DNA of 64,000 nucleotides from Kosakonia sp. SMBL-WEM22. GTDB lineage: Bacteria; Pseudomonadota; Gammaproteobacteria; Enterobacterales; Enterobacteriaceae. This document shows, in pieces, positions 15,787 through 24,830 of this stretch. The stretch spans positions 1,364,001 through 1,428,000 of the forward strand of contig NZ_CP051488.1 of NCBI RefSeq assembly GCF_014490785.1, written 5' to 3'. A program made the translations under genes and the position numbers. Positions within the stretch are counted from its first letter, which is position 1. Every line of letters starts with the position of its first letter. The notes beneath the pieces were generated by a model. The model worked only from the letters and a program-made list of their open reading frames with translations, ran no database searches and had not been told where the DNA came from.

Positions 15787-16351
15787 TCGATACTCCACTC
15801 ACAGATGCCTGCAAATTATAGAAACGTCGGTGGCGCGCAAACCTGAACCGGGCGAACCTGTGCTATTTTTCCAGCGCCTGAAAGGGAAGCCTGGACGAAA
15901 ACCGCAAAGACGCAAGCCGGATAGGGGAAAGGCGATATCTTTTGTAAACTTCTGCAGAATTTAAGTCAAATTCCGCAGTGCGAAATAATATCTGCTGCTC
16001 TATTTCCAGGCAACTCAAGCAAAAAATAAGCAGACCTGCGGCGATCGTGCTGAGAGATGGGCAAAGTGTATGGTTAGCCGCGCTCTCACTTCTACCCTTA
16101 TATAGCGGTTGACAACTGGGTGAAAAATAAACGTGATGACTATCACGCCTCTCGTTAACAGCAGCCAGAAAGTATGATCGAAATCATATATTCACGCACA
16201 GGTATTATTTTTCTCTTGTTAGGAATTTTCCGATAGCTTAATGTGGGTTTACCCCAGCAAAGAGCTAACACCACCTCAGAGTGAGTGCCGGAGATAAGCG
16301 CCGGGCGGGGTATAACAGTGTCAGATATTCAACATCCAGGTAAAGTGTAAT
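15787..16351. other. Intergenic region where entD would be expected, without a gene
   Basis: About 565 bases between fepA (3' end) and the EAL-HDOD gene. In E. coli entD lies directly after fepA. On both strands I find no phosphopantetheinyl transferase motif (GIDIE, KES) and no long frame with a ribosome site. The stretch is AT-rich and carries dyads at 16132-16147 and 16175-16190. Confidence 0.5.
16132..16147. promoter_or_regulatory. CRP-like dyad
   Basis: CGTGATGACTATCACG is a perfect inverted repeat with GTGA-N6-TCAC spacing, the CRP core. It is about 350 bases upstream of the EAL-HDOD start. A second dyad, TATGAT-CGAA-ATCATA, lies at 16175-16190. Confidence 0.45.
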
Positions 16352-16354
16352 AAA

Positions 16355-16386
16355 AGGCCCCGTCAGTAATGGCGGGGCCTCTTCTT
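16355..16386. terminator. Terminator after fepA
   Basis: AGGCCCCG (16355-16362) pairs with CGGGGCCT (16373-16380), extended by inner pairs around AGTAAT. On the minus strand it is followed by TTTTATT, and on the plus strand by a T-rich run, so it may act in both directions. Confidence 0.75.
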
Positions 16387-16406
16387 TTTAGCCGCTCAGG
16401 CTGTCA

Positions 16407-18659
16407 TCAGAAGTGGGTGTTGATGCCCATAAACCAGGTACGGCCCGATTCATTATAGGTTTCTGCACCCGCGCCATACATATAGCCAGTATTGCCGCCG
16501 GTGCTTTGGGCATTGCCCGCGCGCCAGTGGCGCTTATCAAACAGGTTATCAACACCCGCGGTGAGGCTGACGTTTTTGTTCACGTCCCAGGTGCCGCTGA
16601 GGCCGACAATGCTGTACGGGCTCACTTCGTTAGTGGCGGATCCGGTCACGCGCTGGCCTTTGTAGTCATACTTCTTAGGCTGCTGCTTGCCATACCAGGT
16701 AAAGGTCGATTGCAGAGAGACATCCTGTGTCACCTGCCAGCTCAATGTTGAGTTGAGCGTATATTCCGGAATGATGGAGAGCCGCTCGCCGGTGGTTTTG
16801 TTCTTGCTTTGCAGCATATAGGTGAAGTTATTGCTCCAGGCCACCGTTTCAGAAACCGGCACGTTCAGCGTACCCTCCAGCCCTTCAACCACCGCTTTCG
16901 GCACATTTTCCCACTGGTAGATATCGGTTTTGGTCGCACCCGCCGCCGTTTGCGCCATCGGAGAGTAACCCGCCTCAATCTTATTGCGGTAATCGTTACG
17001 GAACCAGGTCACACCGGCCAGCCAGTCATCATGTTTGAACTCAAGACCGATCTCTTTATTGATACTGGTCTCCGCTTTCAGGTCGTCGTTACCCATCATG
17101 TAACAACCCACGCCGTTACCGCTGGCGTAACACCCCTGGCCTTTACTGTAGAGAATGTAGTTCGGGTTGGTCTGGTAGAGGCTCGGCACTTTATAGGCGC
17201 GACCAATGCCCATCTTCAGCGTGAAATCATCGCCTAAACCCTGCGAAAGGTTCAGCGACGGGCTCCAGTTATCGCCGACAATGGTGTGGTGATCGAAACG
17301 CAGCGCCGGGGTCAGCATGGTGCTGTCGGTTAGCTCCATATTATCTTCGGCAAAAATGGAGTAGATATCAGCGCTTGAGTAGGGGCTACGGTTGGTGCCG
17401 TTCAGACCGCTAATTGGCCCGCCCTGGAAAGCCTGAGTGTTGGATCCCAGATCTTTCATCCGCTGCTGGTTCCACTCGGTGCCCAGCGTCAGCGTCTGGT
17501 TAACCAGCAGATCCAGCGGCAGGTTAACCTCGTTGTGCAGCATCACATCGGAGAGATCGATATCGGTGAATTTATTGCTATTGAACAGCCCCTCCGTTCC
17601 CCCGGCCAACCCTTCGCCGAGGCGCGAGTTGCGCGTGTGCTCATACTGGATCCAGTTGCTGGTGGTGATGCCGTTATCCCAGCCGCCGTTCCAGGTGACG
17701 GAGTAATTCTGACGATAGAGACGGTTGGTCTCTTTGCCGTAATTCTCGCGCACGTAGTTATTGCTCCGGCTGTCGTTGTTGGTGTTTTGTGTATCGCCCG
17801 CATAGAGGTTGCCCTGGCGGCTGTAGCCTGCCTGGAACTCCAGCGACTGCATTGGCGCGAAATCCCAGCGCACCACGCCGTTAATATCTTTATTGATCGC
17901 GCCTTCACGCCCGGCGGCGAGGGTATCTGCGTAAATCCCGGTGCGTTCAGACTGGTGATCACGGTTGATATCCCAGGCATCGGCCTGGGTTTTTGCCAGG
18001 TTACCATAGAGACGGAAACTGACATCATCGCCCAGCGGGCCGCTAAGGCTAAAGTCGGTGCGTTTGGTGGCGCCTTCCGCTTTATGCTCCGGCGCGTTGA
18101 AATAGGCGTTCCATGAACCATGCCATTCGTCGGCGCTATCTTTTTTGGTGATGATATTCACCACGCCGCCCGCCGCACCGTTACCGTAGCGCACGGCGGC
18201 CGGGCCGCGGATCACTTCGATGCGCTCAATCATCTCTGCCGGCACCCAACTGGTGTCGCCGCGGCTGTCGCGCTCGCCGCGCCAGCCTAAGCGCACCGAG
18301 TTACGGCTGGTGACTGGTTTGCCATCAACCAGAATCAAGGTGTTTTCCGGGCCCATACCGCGAATATCGATCTGACGGTTGTTACCGCGCTGGCCGCTGG
18401 TGGCGTTGCCGGTTAAGTTCACGCCTGGCATCTTACGGATAATTTCCGACACATCGCGGGCGGGCGGGTTCTTACGGATCTCATCTGCGGTAATGGTCGA
18501 CACGCCGGGCGCCTGAAGATTCTGCTGTGCCGCCGTCACGACGATGGTGTCTGCGCCGCTGGCGTCGCCAGTTTTCTCCTCCGCCGCCATCACGGGCAGT
18601 GCCGCGCCGTAGATCCCGAGGTTGACCAGTAAGGTCAGGGATTTCATCTTTTTATTCAT
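16407..18659 (-). CDS. fepA: Ferric enterobactin outer membrane receptor
   Basis: TonB-dependent 22-strand barrel that imports ferric enterobactin. The 750-residue protein starts with a signal peptide ending PVMAAEE, has the TonB box region DTIVVTAA, a plug domain (residues about 40-180; IRGMGPENTLILVDGKPV, YGNGAAGGVVNIITKK), and ends in MGINTHF with the terminal phenylalanine. Identity to E. coli FepA is high by eye. ATG 18659 has AGG ahead. Transcribed divergently from fes out of a Fur-type promoter. In E. coli entD would follow; here a terminator follows. Confidence 0.97.
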   Translation of the reverse strand: MNKKMKSLTLLVNLGIYGAALPVMAAEEKTGDASGADTIVVTAAQQNLQAPGVSTITADEIRKNPPARDVSEIIRKMPGVNLTGNATSGQRGNNRQIDIRGMGPENTLILVDGKPVTSRNSVRLGWRGERDSRGDTSWVPAEMIERIEVIRGPAAVRYGNGAAGGVVNIITKKDSADEWHGSWNAYFNAPEHKAEGATKRTDFSLSGPLGDDVSFRLYGNLAKTQADAWDINRDHQSERTGIYADTLAAGREGAINKDINGVVRWDFAPMQSLEFQAGYSRQGNLYAGDTQNTNNDSRSNNYVRENYGKETNRLYRQNYSVTWNGGWDNGITTSNWIQYEHTRNSRLGEGLAGGTEGLFNSNKFTDIDLSDVMLHNEVNLPLDLLVNQTLTLGTEWNQQRMKDLGSNTQAFQGGPISGLNGTNRSPYSSADIYSIFAEDNMELTDSTMLTPALRFDHHTIVGDNWSPSLNLSQGLGDDFTLKMGIGRAYKVPSLYQTNPNYILYSKGQGCYASGNGVGCYMMGNDDLKAETSINKEIGLEFKHDDWLAGVTWFRNDYRNKIEAGYSPMAQTAAGATKTDIYQWENVPKAVVEGLEGTLNVPVSETVAWSNNFTYMLQSKNKTTGERLSIIPEYTLNSTLSWQVTQDVSLQSTFTWYGKQQPKKYDYKGQRVTGSATNEVSPYSIVGLSGTWDVNKNVSLTAGVDNLFDKRHWRAGNAQSTGGNTGYMYGAGAETYNESGRTWFMGINTHF

Positions 18660-18833
18660 TATGTTACCTGCGTTCCTTTGCCGTATCCCCGTAACTCTCC
18701 ATTCCCAGGGGAGAGGAGACGGCAGTGATGAAGCCCGCGCGCGGCGATCCTCTCAATCCTGAGAAAAAAGGCCTGCGGCTGGCAGAGTTAGGTGAAAGAC
18801 GCGCTTCCCACAGCGCGCCAATACGCTATTGCA

Positions 18834-18868
18834 AATAAGAATAGTTATCAATAATATTATCTATAAAT
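18834..18868. promoter_or_regulatory. Fur-type operator in the fepA-fes divergent promoter
   Basis: An AT-rich stretch with repeated GATAAT-like words (AATAGTTATCAATAATATTA, then TCTATAA) fits overlapping Fur hexamers, though less perfectly than the other sites in the window. Position matches the known Fur-controlled fepA-fes promoter of E. coli. Confidence 0.65.
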
Positions 18869-18911
18869 TTTGAGCGACAAAGATAAGTCCGCAGCGATTT
18901 GGGGTTAAACC

Positions 18912-20111
18912 GTGACGTCAACGACGGGAAGCGATGCCTGGTGGGCGTCAAAACAGGGGCCGGAGTGGGTGAAAACCGCCGACGGGCGCTATGAAGTGAC
19001 CTTCTGGTGGCGCGATCCGGCGGGGTCAGAGCAGGCTTCGCGCCTGCGCCGGGTCTGGATCTACATCACTGGCGTGACCGATCACCATCAACAGGCGCAG
19101 CCGCAATCGCTGGCACGCATCGCCGGAAGCGATGTCTGGTGCTGGAAAACCACTCTGGAAGCGGGCTGGCGCGGCAGCTACTGCCTGATCCCGTCTGAAC
19201 AGGATAACGATTTCGCTGATACCGTATTTGCCAGCGTGCCGCCGGATCGCGCGGCGCTGCGTGAAGGGTGGCGCAAACTGCTGCCACGCGCCATTGCCGA
19301 CCCGCTCAATGCGCAGAGCTGGCGCGGCGGGCGCGGCCATCCGGTTTCGGCGCTGGAGATGCCCGACGCCCCGCTCCAGCCCGGCTGGCAGGCAACCGAT
19401 ACCTCTTTTATCCCTCCTAAGTTACTGCACTGGCAGAGTCCGCGGCTGCAAAACCGCCGCCGCGTTTGGGTCTATGCCACCGGCGAGGCGCAGGGGGCTG
19501 AACGCCCGTTGGCGATCCTGCTCGACGGCCAGTTCTGGGCCGAGAGCATGCCAGTGTGGCCTGCGCTGGCCGCGCTGACTCACGCCCGCCAGTTGCCGCC
19601 CGCGGTCTATGTGCTGATTGACACCATCGATAACACTCATCGTAGCCGCGAGCTGCCCTGTAATCCTGACTTCTGGCTGGCGGTGCAGGAGGAGCTACTG
19701 CCGCTGGTGCGGGAGATTGCGCCCTTCAGCGATCGCGCCGATCGCACGGTGGTGGCGGGGCAGAGCTTCGGCGGGCTTTCGGCGCTCTATGCCGCGCTGC
19801 ACTGGCCGGCGCGCTTTGGCTGCGTGCTGAGCCAGTCCGGCTCTTACTGGTGGCCCCATCGCGGCGGCGAGGGTGAGGGGCTGCTTATCCAACAACTCAA
19901 ACAGGGTGAAATAGGCCCGCAGGGGCTGCGCATTGTGCTGGAAGCCGGGGTGCGCGAGCCGCTGATTTTTCGCACCAACCAGACCCTTTTTTCCCTCTTA
20001 CAAGGCATACAGCAGCCGGTTTTCTGGCGTCAGGTTGACGGCGGACATGATGCGCTTTGCTGGCGCGGCGGGCTGACGGCGGGGTTAATCACCCTCTGGC
20101 AGCCGCGGTAA
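18912..20111 (+). CDS. fes: Enterochelin esterase
   Basis: Cytoplasmic hydrolase that opens the trilactone of ferric enterobactin so that iron can be released. The 399-residue protein has an N-terminal Fes domain (WWRDPAGSEQASRLRRVW) and a C-terminal alpha/beta-hydrolase with nucleophile GQSFGGLSAL (about residue 281) and catalytic His in GGHDALCW. The start is GTG 18912, supported by alignment with the Fes N-terminus and GGGG nine bases upstream. First gene of the fes-ybdZ-entF operon. Confidence 0.95.
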   Translation: MTSTTGSDAWWASKQGPEWVKTADGRYEVTFWWRDPAGSEQASRLRRVWIYITGVTDHHQQAQPQSLARIAGSDVWCWKTTLEAGWRGSYCLIPSEQDNDFADTVFASVPPDRAALREGWRKLLPRAIADPLNAQSWRGGRGHPVSALEMPDAPLQPGWQATDTSFIPPKLLHWQSPRLQNRRRVWVYATGEAQGAERPLAILLDGQFWAESMPVWPALAALTHARQLPPAVYVLIDTIDNTHRSRELPCNPDFWLAVQEELLPLVREIAPFSDRADRTVVAGQSFGGLSALYAALHWPARFGCVLSQSGSYWWPHRGGEGEGLLIQQLKQGEIGPQGLRIVLEAGVREPLIFRTNQTLFSLLQGIQQPVFWRQVDGGHDALCWRGGLTAGLITLWQPR

Positions 20112-20144
20112 CGCCAGGGCGCTTTTCCACGACAGGAGTTTGCT

Positions 20145-20360
20145 ATGGAGTTCACCAACCCCTTCGATCATCCGCAAGGGCGGTTTTATATTCTGCAAAA
20201 CAGCGCGCAGCAGTGCAGTTTGTGGCCCGCGCAGTGCGCGCTGCCCGCAGGCTGGCACATCCTCTGCGAGCCGCAATCGCAGTCAGCCTGTACCGACTGG
20301 CTTGCCGCACACTGGCAGAGCTTAACCCCGGCGCACTATGCGCACCCCCACGCGCAATAA
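20145..20360 (+). CDS. ybdZ: MbtH-like protein
   Basis: Small activator that binds the adenylation domain of EntF. The 71-residue protein has the family pattern: NPFDHPQGRFYILQN at the N-terminus, then SLWP, LPAGWHILCEP, and a tryptophan late in the chain (LAAHWQSLTP). AGGAG lies before the ATG. It sits 33 bases after fes and 10 before entF, the conserved arrangement. Confidence 0.95.
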   Translation: MEFTNPFDHPQGRFYILQNSAQQCSLWPAQCALPAGWHILCEPQSQSACTDWLAAHWQSLTPAHYAHPHAQ

Positions 20361-20370
20361 GGAGCGGAAG

Positions 20371-23300
20371 ATGAGCAAACGTTTACCGCTGATCGCTGCC
20401 CAGCCGGGGATCTGGATGGCAGAAAAACTCTCCTCGCTGCCCAACGCCTGGAGCGTGGCGCACTATGTTGAGCTGGAGGGAGATATTGACGCCGCACAGC
20501 TTAGCGAGGCGATTGTCACCGGCCTGATGCAGGCTGACACGCTACGCATGCGTTTCACCGAAGATAACGGCGAAGTGTGGCAGTGGGTCGATGAGACGCT
20601 GACCTTTGCCGCGCCCGCGATTACCGATCTGCGCCAGCAGGACGATGCACACAGCGCCGCGCTGGCGCTAATGCAGGCCGATCTGGCGCAAAACCTGCGC
20701 GTGGAGAGTGGCGAACCGCTGGTGCACCACCAGCTGATGCGCGTTGGTGAGCGGCGCTGGTACTGGTATCAGCGTTATCACCATTTGCTGGTCGATGGCT
20801 TCAGTTTCCCTGCCATTACCCGCCAGATTGCCGCCATTTATACGGCGTGGCGTCGTGGCGAACCCACTCCCGCCTCACCCTTTACCCCTTTTGCTGAGGT
20901 CGTGGAAGAGTATCAACGCTATCAGGGCAGCGATGCCTTTACGCGCGACGCCGCTTTCTGGGCAGAGCAGCGGCGCGCGCTTCCGCCGCCGGTGTCCCTC
21001 TCCAGCGAGCCGCTGTCAGGGCGTGCGGCAACCACCGATATTCTGCGCCTCAATGTCGCCATGGAGAGCGACGCTTTTCGCTGCCTGAGCCAGGCGATGG
21101 CAAACACGCCCCCCGCCGATCTGGCGCTGGCGTTAGTGACGCTCTGGCTGGGTCGGCTCTGTGGACGCACCGATTACGCCGCCGGGTTTATCTTTATGCG
21201 CCGCATGGGATCGGCAGCGCTCACCGCAACCGGCCCGGTGCTCAATGTTTTGCCGCTGGGCGTGCATCTGGATGGCACGCAAACCCTGCCGGAGCTGGCA
21301 AGTGCGCTCGCCCGGACGCTGAAATCGATGCGCCGCCATCAGCGTTATGACGCAGAGCAGATCGTGCGCGACGCCGGGCGTGCAGCGGGAAGTGATCCGC
21401 TGTTCGGCCCGGTGCTGAACGTCAAACTGTTTGATTACCAGCTCAGGCTCGACGGCATTCAGGGCATTACCCACACCTTGGCCACCGGGCCGGTGAACGA
21501 TCTGGAGATCGCACTCTTTCCGGATGAGGCGGGCGGGCTGTCGCTGGAGGTGCTGGCGAACCGCAGCCGCTACGACGAAGCGACGCTCAACACTCACATT
21601 GCGCGCCTTGCGCAGCTGTTGCAGCAGTTTGCCGACAACCCGGCGCTGCGCTGTGGCGATGCGGAGCTGTTAACCACAAAAGAGGGGCAACAACTCACGC
21701 AGATCAATGCCACCGCCGTGTCGCTACCCATGACAACCCTGAGCGAGCTGGTGGCACAGCAGGCAGCGAAAACGCCCGATGCCCAGGCGTTATCCGATGC
21801 CTGCTGGCGCTTCAGCTACCGGGAGATGCGCGAGCAGGTCGTCGCGCTGGCAAACCGGCTACGGGCGCTGGGCGTGCAGCCTGGCGACAGTGTGGCGGTT
21901 GCGCTGCCGCGCTCGGTTTTCCTCACGCTCGCGCTGCATGGCATTGTTGAAGCGGGTGCCGCCTGGCTGCCGCTCGATACCGGCTACCCCGACGATCGCC
22001 TGCGCATGATGCTGGAGGATGCCCGCCCACGGCTGTTGATCACAACAGACGATCAGCATGCGCGCTTCGCCGATATTCCGGGGCTGGCGCACTTCTGCTA
22101 TGACGCGCCGCTGGAGTGCGACGGTGCTGAGCCGCTTAATCTGGCCCGCCCGGAGCAGACGGCCTATATCATCTTTACGTCCGGCTCCACCGGGCGGCCA
22201 AAAGGGGTGATGGTCGGTCATACCGCCATCGTCAACCGCCTGCTGTGGATGCAGGCGGCCTATCCGCTTAGCGCTGACGATGTGGTGGCGCAAAAAACGC
22301 CGTGCAGTTTTGACGTCTCTGTTTGGGAATTCTGGTGGCCCTTTATCGCCGGGGCCAGCCTGGTAATGGCTGAACCAGAGGCGCACCGCGATCCGCAGGC
22401 ACTCCAGGCTTTCTTTGCTGAAGCGGGAGTAACGACGACCCACTTTGTACCGTCGATGCTGGCGGCCTTTGTTGCCTCGCTGACGCCGGAGAGCGCGCAG
22501 CAGAGCTGCCGCACGCTGAAGCAGGTCTTCTGTAGCGGCGAAGCGCTGCCCGCCGACCTCTGCCGCGAGTGGGAAGCCTTAACCGGCGTGGCGCTGCATA
22601 ACCTCTATGGCCCGACGGAGGCGGCGGTGGATGTCAGCTTCTATCCGGCGTATGGCGAGACGCTGGCGCAGGTGCATGGCAACAGTGTGCCGATTGGTTA
22701 CCCGGTGTGGAACACGGGGCTGCGCATTCTGGATGCGATGATGCGCCCGGTGCCGTTCGGCGTGGCGGGCGATCTCTATCTCACCGGCATTCAGCTGGCG
22801 CAGGGCTATCTCGGCCGCCCGGATCTGACCGCCAGCCGCTTTATTGCTGACCCCTTTGCGCCGGGCGAGCGCATGTATCGCACCGGCGATGTCGCCCGCT
22901 GGCTGGAAAATGGCGCGGTGGAGTACCTGGGGCGCAGCGACGATCAGCTGAAAATTCGCGGTCAGCGCATTGAGCTGGGCGAGATTGACCGGGCAATGCT
23001 GGCGTTGCCGGATATTGCTCAGGCGGTGGCCCATGCCTGCGTCTTTAATCAGGCGGCGGCGAGCGGGGGGGATGATCGTCAGCTGGTTGGCTACCTCGTC
23101 TCCGCCTCCGGTCAGCCGCTGGATACGGCTGCACTGCTGGAGCAGCTGCGCGCGCAGCTACCGGCGCACATGGTGCCGGTGCTGTTAATGCAGGTGAGCA
23201 CGCTGCCGCTCAGTGCGAACGGTAAACTCGACCGCAAAGCGCTGCCGCTCCCCGCGTTGCAGGCAGAGCAGGGCGGTCGCCCGCTCAATGCCGGGATGGA

Positions 23301-24258
23301 AGCGCAGGTGGCGCAGGCTTTTGCCGCACTGCTGGGCTGCGAAGTGAATGATGCGCAGGCGGATTTCTTTGCCCTTGGCGGCCACTCCCTGTTAGCGATG
23401 CGGCTTGCCGCGCAGTTGAGCCGCGAGTTTGACCGCCAGGTGACGCCGGGGCAGATTATGGTCGCGCCGACGGTAGAGAAGCTGGCGGCGCTGCTGGATC
23501 AGCCGCTCTCAAATGAGCAGGCCGGGCGGCTCGGGCTGGAAGCGGTGCTGCCGCTGCGCGAAAGCGCGGGGCCGACGCTCTTCTGCTTCCACCCAGCTTC
23601 CGGTTTTGCCTGGCAGTTCAGCGTGCTGGCACGCTATCTTGCGCCGCGCTGGTCGATTACCGGCATTCAGTCTCCGCGCCCGGATGGACCGTTACAACAA
23701 GCGACAACGCTGGATGAGGCCTGTGAACACCAGTTAGCAACGCTGCTGGCACAGCAGCCGCATGGGCCTTATTACCTGTTCGGTTACTCCCTTGGCGGAA
23801 CGCTGGCGCACGGCATTGCGGCGCGGCTGCGCCAGCGCGGCGAAGGGGTGGCTTTCCTCGGGCTGCTCGATACCTGGCCGCCGGAGACGCAAAACTGGGC
23901 AGAGAAAGAGGCGAATGGTCTCGATCCTGCGGTGCTGGCGGAGATTGAGCGTGAGCGACAGGCCTTTCTTGCTGCGCAGCAGGGGCAGGCCTCCAGCGAG
24001 CTCTTCTCGCAGATCGAGGGGAATTACGCTGATGCGGTGCGCTTGCTGACTACTGCGCGCAGCGTGCCGTTTGATGGTAAAGCCACGCTGTTTGTCGCCG
24101 AGCGCACCCTGGCGCCGGGCACCGACCCGCAACGCGCCTGGGCACCCTGGGTGCGCGAGCTGGCGGTGTATCGGCAGGATTGCGCCCATGTCGATATCAT
24201 CTCGCCGCAGGCGTTCGAACAGATAGGGCCAGTGTTGAGTGCGCTGTTAGAGAGGTAA
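20371..24258 (+). CDS. entF: Enterobactin synthase component F, NRPS
   Basis: Serine-activating non-ribosomal peptide synthetase that condenses 2,3-dihydroxybenzoate with serine and cyclises three units. The 1295-residue protein runs C-A-T-TE: condensation motif HHLLVDG at 137-143; adenylation domain at about 480-870 with IIFTSGSTGRPKGVMVG and YRTGDVARW; carrier with the phosphopantetheine serine in GGHSLLAM (about residue 1007); thioesterase with GYSLGGTLA. ATG 20371 follows GGAG; an upstream in-frame ATG overlapping ybdZ is rejected. It needs a phosphopantetheinyl transferase (EntD), not found in this window. Confidence 0.97.
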   Translation: MSKRLPLIAAQPGIWMAEKLSSLPNAWSVAHYVELEGDIDAAQLSEAIVTGLMQADTLRMRFTEDNGEVWQWVDETLTFAAPAITDLRQQDDAHSAALALMQADLAQNLRVESGEPLVHHQLMRVGERRWYWYQRYHHLLVDGFSFPAITRQIAAIYTAWRRGEPTPASPFTPFAEVVEEYQRYQGSDAFTRDAAFWAEQRRALPPPVSLSSEPLSGRAATTDILRLNVAMESDAFRCLSQAMANTPPADLALALVTLWLGRLCGRTDYAAGFIFMRRMGSAALTATGPVLNVLPLGVHLDGTQTLPELASALARTLKSMRRHQRYDAEQIVRDAGRAAGSDPLFGPVLNVKLFDYQLRLDGIQGITHTLATGPVNDLEIALFPDEAGGLSLEVLANRSRYDEATLNTHIARLAQLLQQFADNPALRCGDAELLTTKEGQQLTQINATAVSLPMTTLSELVAQQAAKTPDAQALSDACWRFSYREMREQVVALANRLRALGVQPGDSVAVALPRSVFLTLALHGIVEAGAAWLPLDTGYPDDRLRMMLEDARPRLLITTDDQHARFADIPGLAHFCYDAPLECDGAEPLNLARPEQTAYIIFTSGSTGRPKGVMVGHTAIVNRLLWMQAAYPLSADDVVAQKTPCSFDVSVWEFWWPFIAGASLVMAEPEAHRDPQALQAFFAEAGVTTTHFVPSMLAAFVASLTPESAQQSCRTLKQVFCSGEALPADLCREWEALTGVALHNLYGPTEAAVDVSFYPAYGETLAQVHGNSVPIGYPVWNTGLRILDAMMRPVPFGVAGDLYLTGIQLAQGYLGRPDLTASRFIADPFAPGERMYRTGDVARWLENGAVEYLGRSDDQLKIRGQRIELGEIDRAMLALPDIAQAVAHACVFNQAAASGGDDRQLVGYLVSASGQPLDTAALLEQLRAQLPAHMVPVLLMQVSTLPLSANGKLDRKALPLPALQAEQGGRPLNAGMEAQVAQAFAALLGCEVNDAQADFFALGGHSLLAMRLAAQLSREFDRQVTPGQIMVAPTVEKLAALLDQPLSNEQAGRLGLEAVLPLRESAGPTLFCFHPASGFAWQFSVLARYLAPRWSITGIQSPRPDGPLQQATTLDEACEHQLATLLAQQPHGPYYLFGYSLGGTLAHGIAARLRQRGEGVAFLGLLDTWPPETQNWAEKEANGLDPAVLAEIERERQAFLAAQQGQASSELFSQIEGNYADAVRLLTTARSVPFDGKATLFVAERTLAPGTDPQRAWAPWVRELAVYRQDCAHVDIISPQAFEQIGPVLSALLER

Positions 24259-24308
24259 AAACGTTGTAGGCCGGATAAGCGTTTACGCGCCATCCGGCAT
24301 ATTCTGCG

Positions 24309-24775
24309 GCACCGATTGCCGGATGGCGGCTACGCCTTATCCGGCCTACCAAAACGCGCCGACAGCGACACCGGTGTAGCTTTTATCTGCGGTTTCACAG
24401 CGAGGGGTTGTGTCCCCGCTGAAATCGGCGAACCGAAGCGTGAATGACAAGGTCTGGACGCCATGGATGGCGGACAGAGGCGAACCGAGACAGGGACTCG
24501 TTCCAGTATGGAACGAGTAAGTCGAGTCGAGCCGGCCGCAGTCAGGCACGCGGGAGGTGAGTGCAGTGCGCAGCACCGATTTCCTCGCGGGGCCGCGGGG
24601 ATTGATAAGGGGAGCGCGGCCGCTTCCCTTATCCCGTTCACCGCATGAAAGATTAATGAAACTCCCCAGCGCCTGGTGAACGGAATCATTCCACTAATAC
24701 CACATGAAAACCCCATTGCCGGATGGCGCGTACCGCTTATCCGGCCTACGCCGTTTCAGCGGGCTCTGTTTTTGT
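24309..24775. repeat. REP-flanked structured repeat, long copy
   Basis: It begins with a REP pair (24310-24350) and ends with another (24710-24750). Between them lie three strong hairpins: ACTCGTTCC/GGAACGAGT (24496-24504, 24510-24518); GATAAGGG...CCCTTATC (24604-24633, about 12 pairs); and CCGTTCACC/GGTGAACGG (24634-24642, 24675-24683). The outer parts recur at 38098-38345 in a shorter copy that lacks about 250 internal bases. It sits where E. coli carries fepE, between entF and fepC. REP elements also follow at 24775-24815. No coding frame is supported. Confidence 0.75.
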
Positions 24776-24830
24776 AGGCCTGATAAGGCGAAGCCGCCAT
24801 CAGGCAATATTTCAGCGACCAAACACGCGT

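Noticed and set aside
15787..16406. Possible degraded entD
   Set aside because: The gap has nearly the right length, but I could find no GIDIE- or KES-like motif or residual frame on either strand; it reads as ordinary AT-rich intergenic DNA.
24330..24716. 128-codon minus-strand frame inside the structured repeat
   Set aside because: It runs through REPs and hairpin arms with no ribosome site; the inverted repeats explain the sequence better than coding does.
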